A stretch of 5,707 nt of DNA from Faecousia sp. (GTDB lineage Bacteria; Bacillota; Clostridia; Oscillospirales; Oscillospiraceae): the NCBI GenBank assembly GCA_029258495.1, contig JARHYV010000215.1, positions 1 through 5,707 on the forward strand, read 5' to 3'. Of the stretch, positions 5,658 through 5,707 are shown in pieces (position 1 is the first letter of the stretch; the number at the start of each line of letters is the position of its first letter). The notes under the pieces are model-generated. The model had not been told where the DNA came from. It saw only the letters and a program-made list of their open reading frames with translations, and ran no database searches. Both the position numbers and the translations under genes were made by a program.

Positions 5658-5707
5658 ATGAAACTTGATACCAAACGCACATATCTGGTGGGCTTTGCAT
5701 TTTTGTC
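5658..5707 (+). CDS. Start of a gene cut by the window end; possible MFS transporter
   Basis: ATG 5658 follows GGAGGG (5647-5652) with a five-base spacer and a good promoter, so this is a confident gene start. Only 16 full codons are present, MKLDTKRTYLVGFAFL. A short polar, basic start running into a hydrophobic stretch suggests a cytoplasmic N-terminus before a first membrane helix. The sequence resembles the start of Clostridia MFS transporters that begin MKLDTKRT, but this rests on very few residues. It points away from the purF-like gene and is separately transcribed. Confidence 0.65.
   Translation, partial: MKLDTKRTYLVGFAFL

Overview
The window looks like a chromosomal segment of a gut-type anaerobic Firmicute (class Clostridia, probably Oscillospiraceae/Ruminococcaceae). 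This is inferred from three things: strong AGGAGG-type ribosome binding sites, a fused CoA-disulfide-reductase/rhodanese/sulfite-reductase-like flavoprotein, and a PurF paralog starting MGGFFG that I know from Clostridia and Bacteroidetes. No mobile element, CRISPR array or RNA gene was seen.

Layout. (1) Bases 1-2535 (+) hold one long gene whose start lies before the window. It encodes an FAD/NAD(P)-disulfide reductase module, a rhodanese domain, and a siroheme sulfite/nitrite-reductase-like module carrying two [4Fe-4S] ferredoxin motifs. An in-frame TGA at 724-726 cuts this otherwise intact frame, leaving a 5' piece (1-726) and a 3' piece that can start at ATG 739. (2) Bases 2536-2810 hold two hairpins, a duplicated 11-mer and a strong extended -10 promoter. 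(3) Bases 2811-3632 (+) encode a 273-residue, about seven-helix membrane protein resembling the YwaF/TIGR02206 family. (4) Bases 3633-3820 lie between convergent genes and contain two long, perfect hairpins that probably act as terminators, one for each direction. (5) Bases 5242-3821 (-) encode an amidophosphoribosyltransferase-like protein. Its phosphoribosyltransferase half and Fe-S cysteines are preserved, but its glutaminase active site looks dead. (6) Bases 5243-5657 form an AT-rich intergenic stretch with the purF-like 5' region, one doubtful small ORF and a good promoter at 5587-5614. (7) Bases 5658-5707 (+) are the first 16 codons of another gene, possibly an MFS transporter.

Each gene seems to be its own transcription unit, so the window does not form one pathway. 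The two most interesting points are the stop codon inside the redox fusion protein and the glutaminase-dead PurF paralog. Both could be ordinary (a mutation or sequencing error; a known but poorly characterised subfamily). I found no convincing evidence of a wholly new system.
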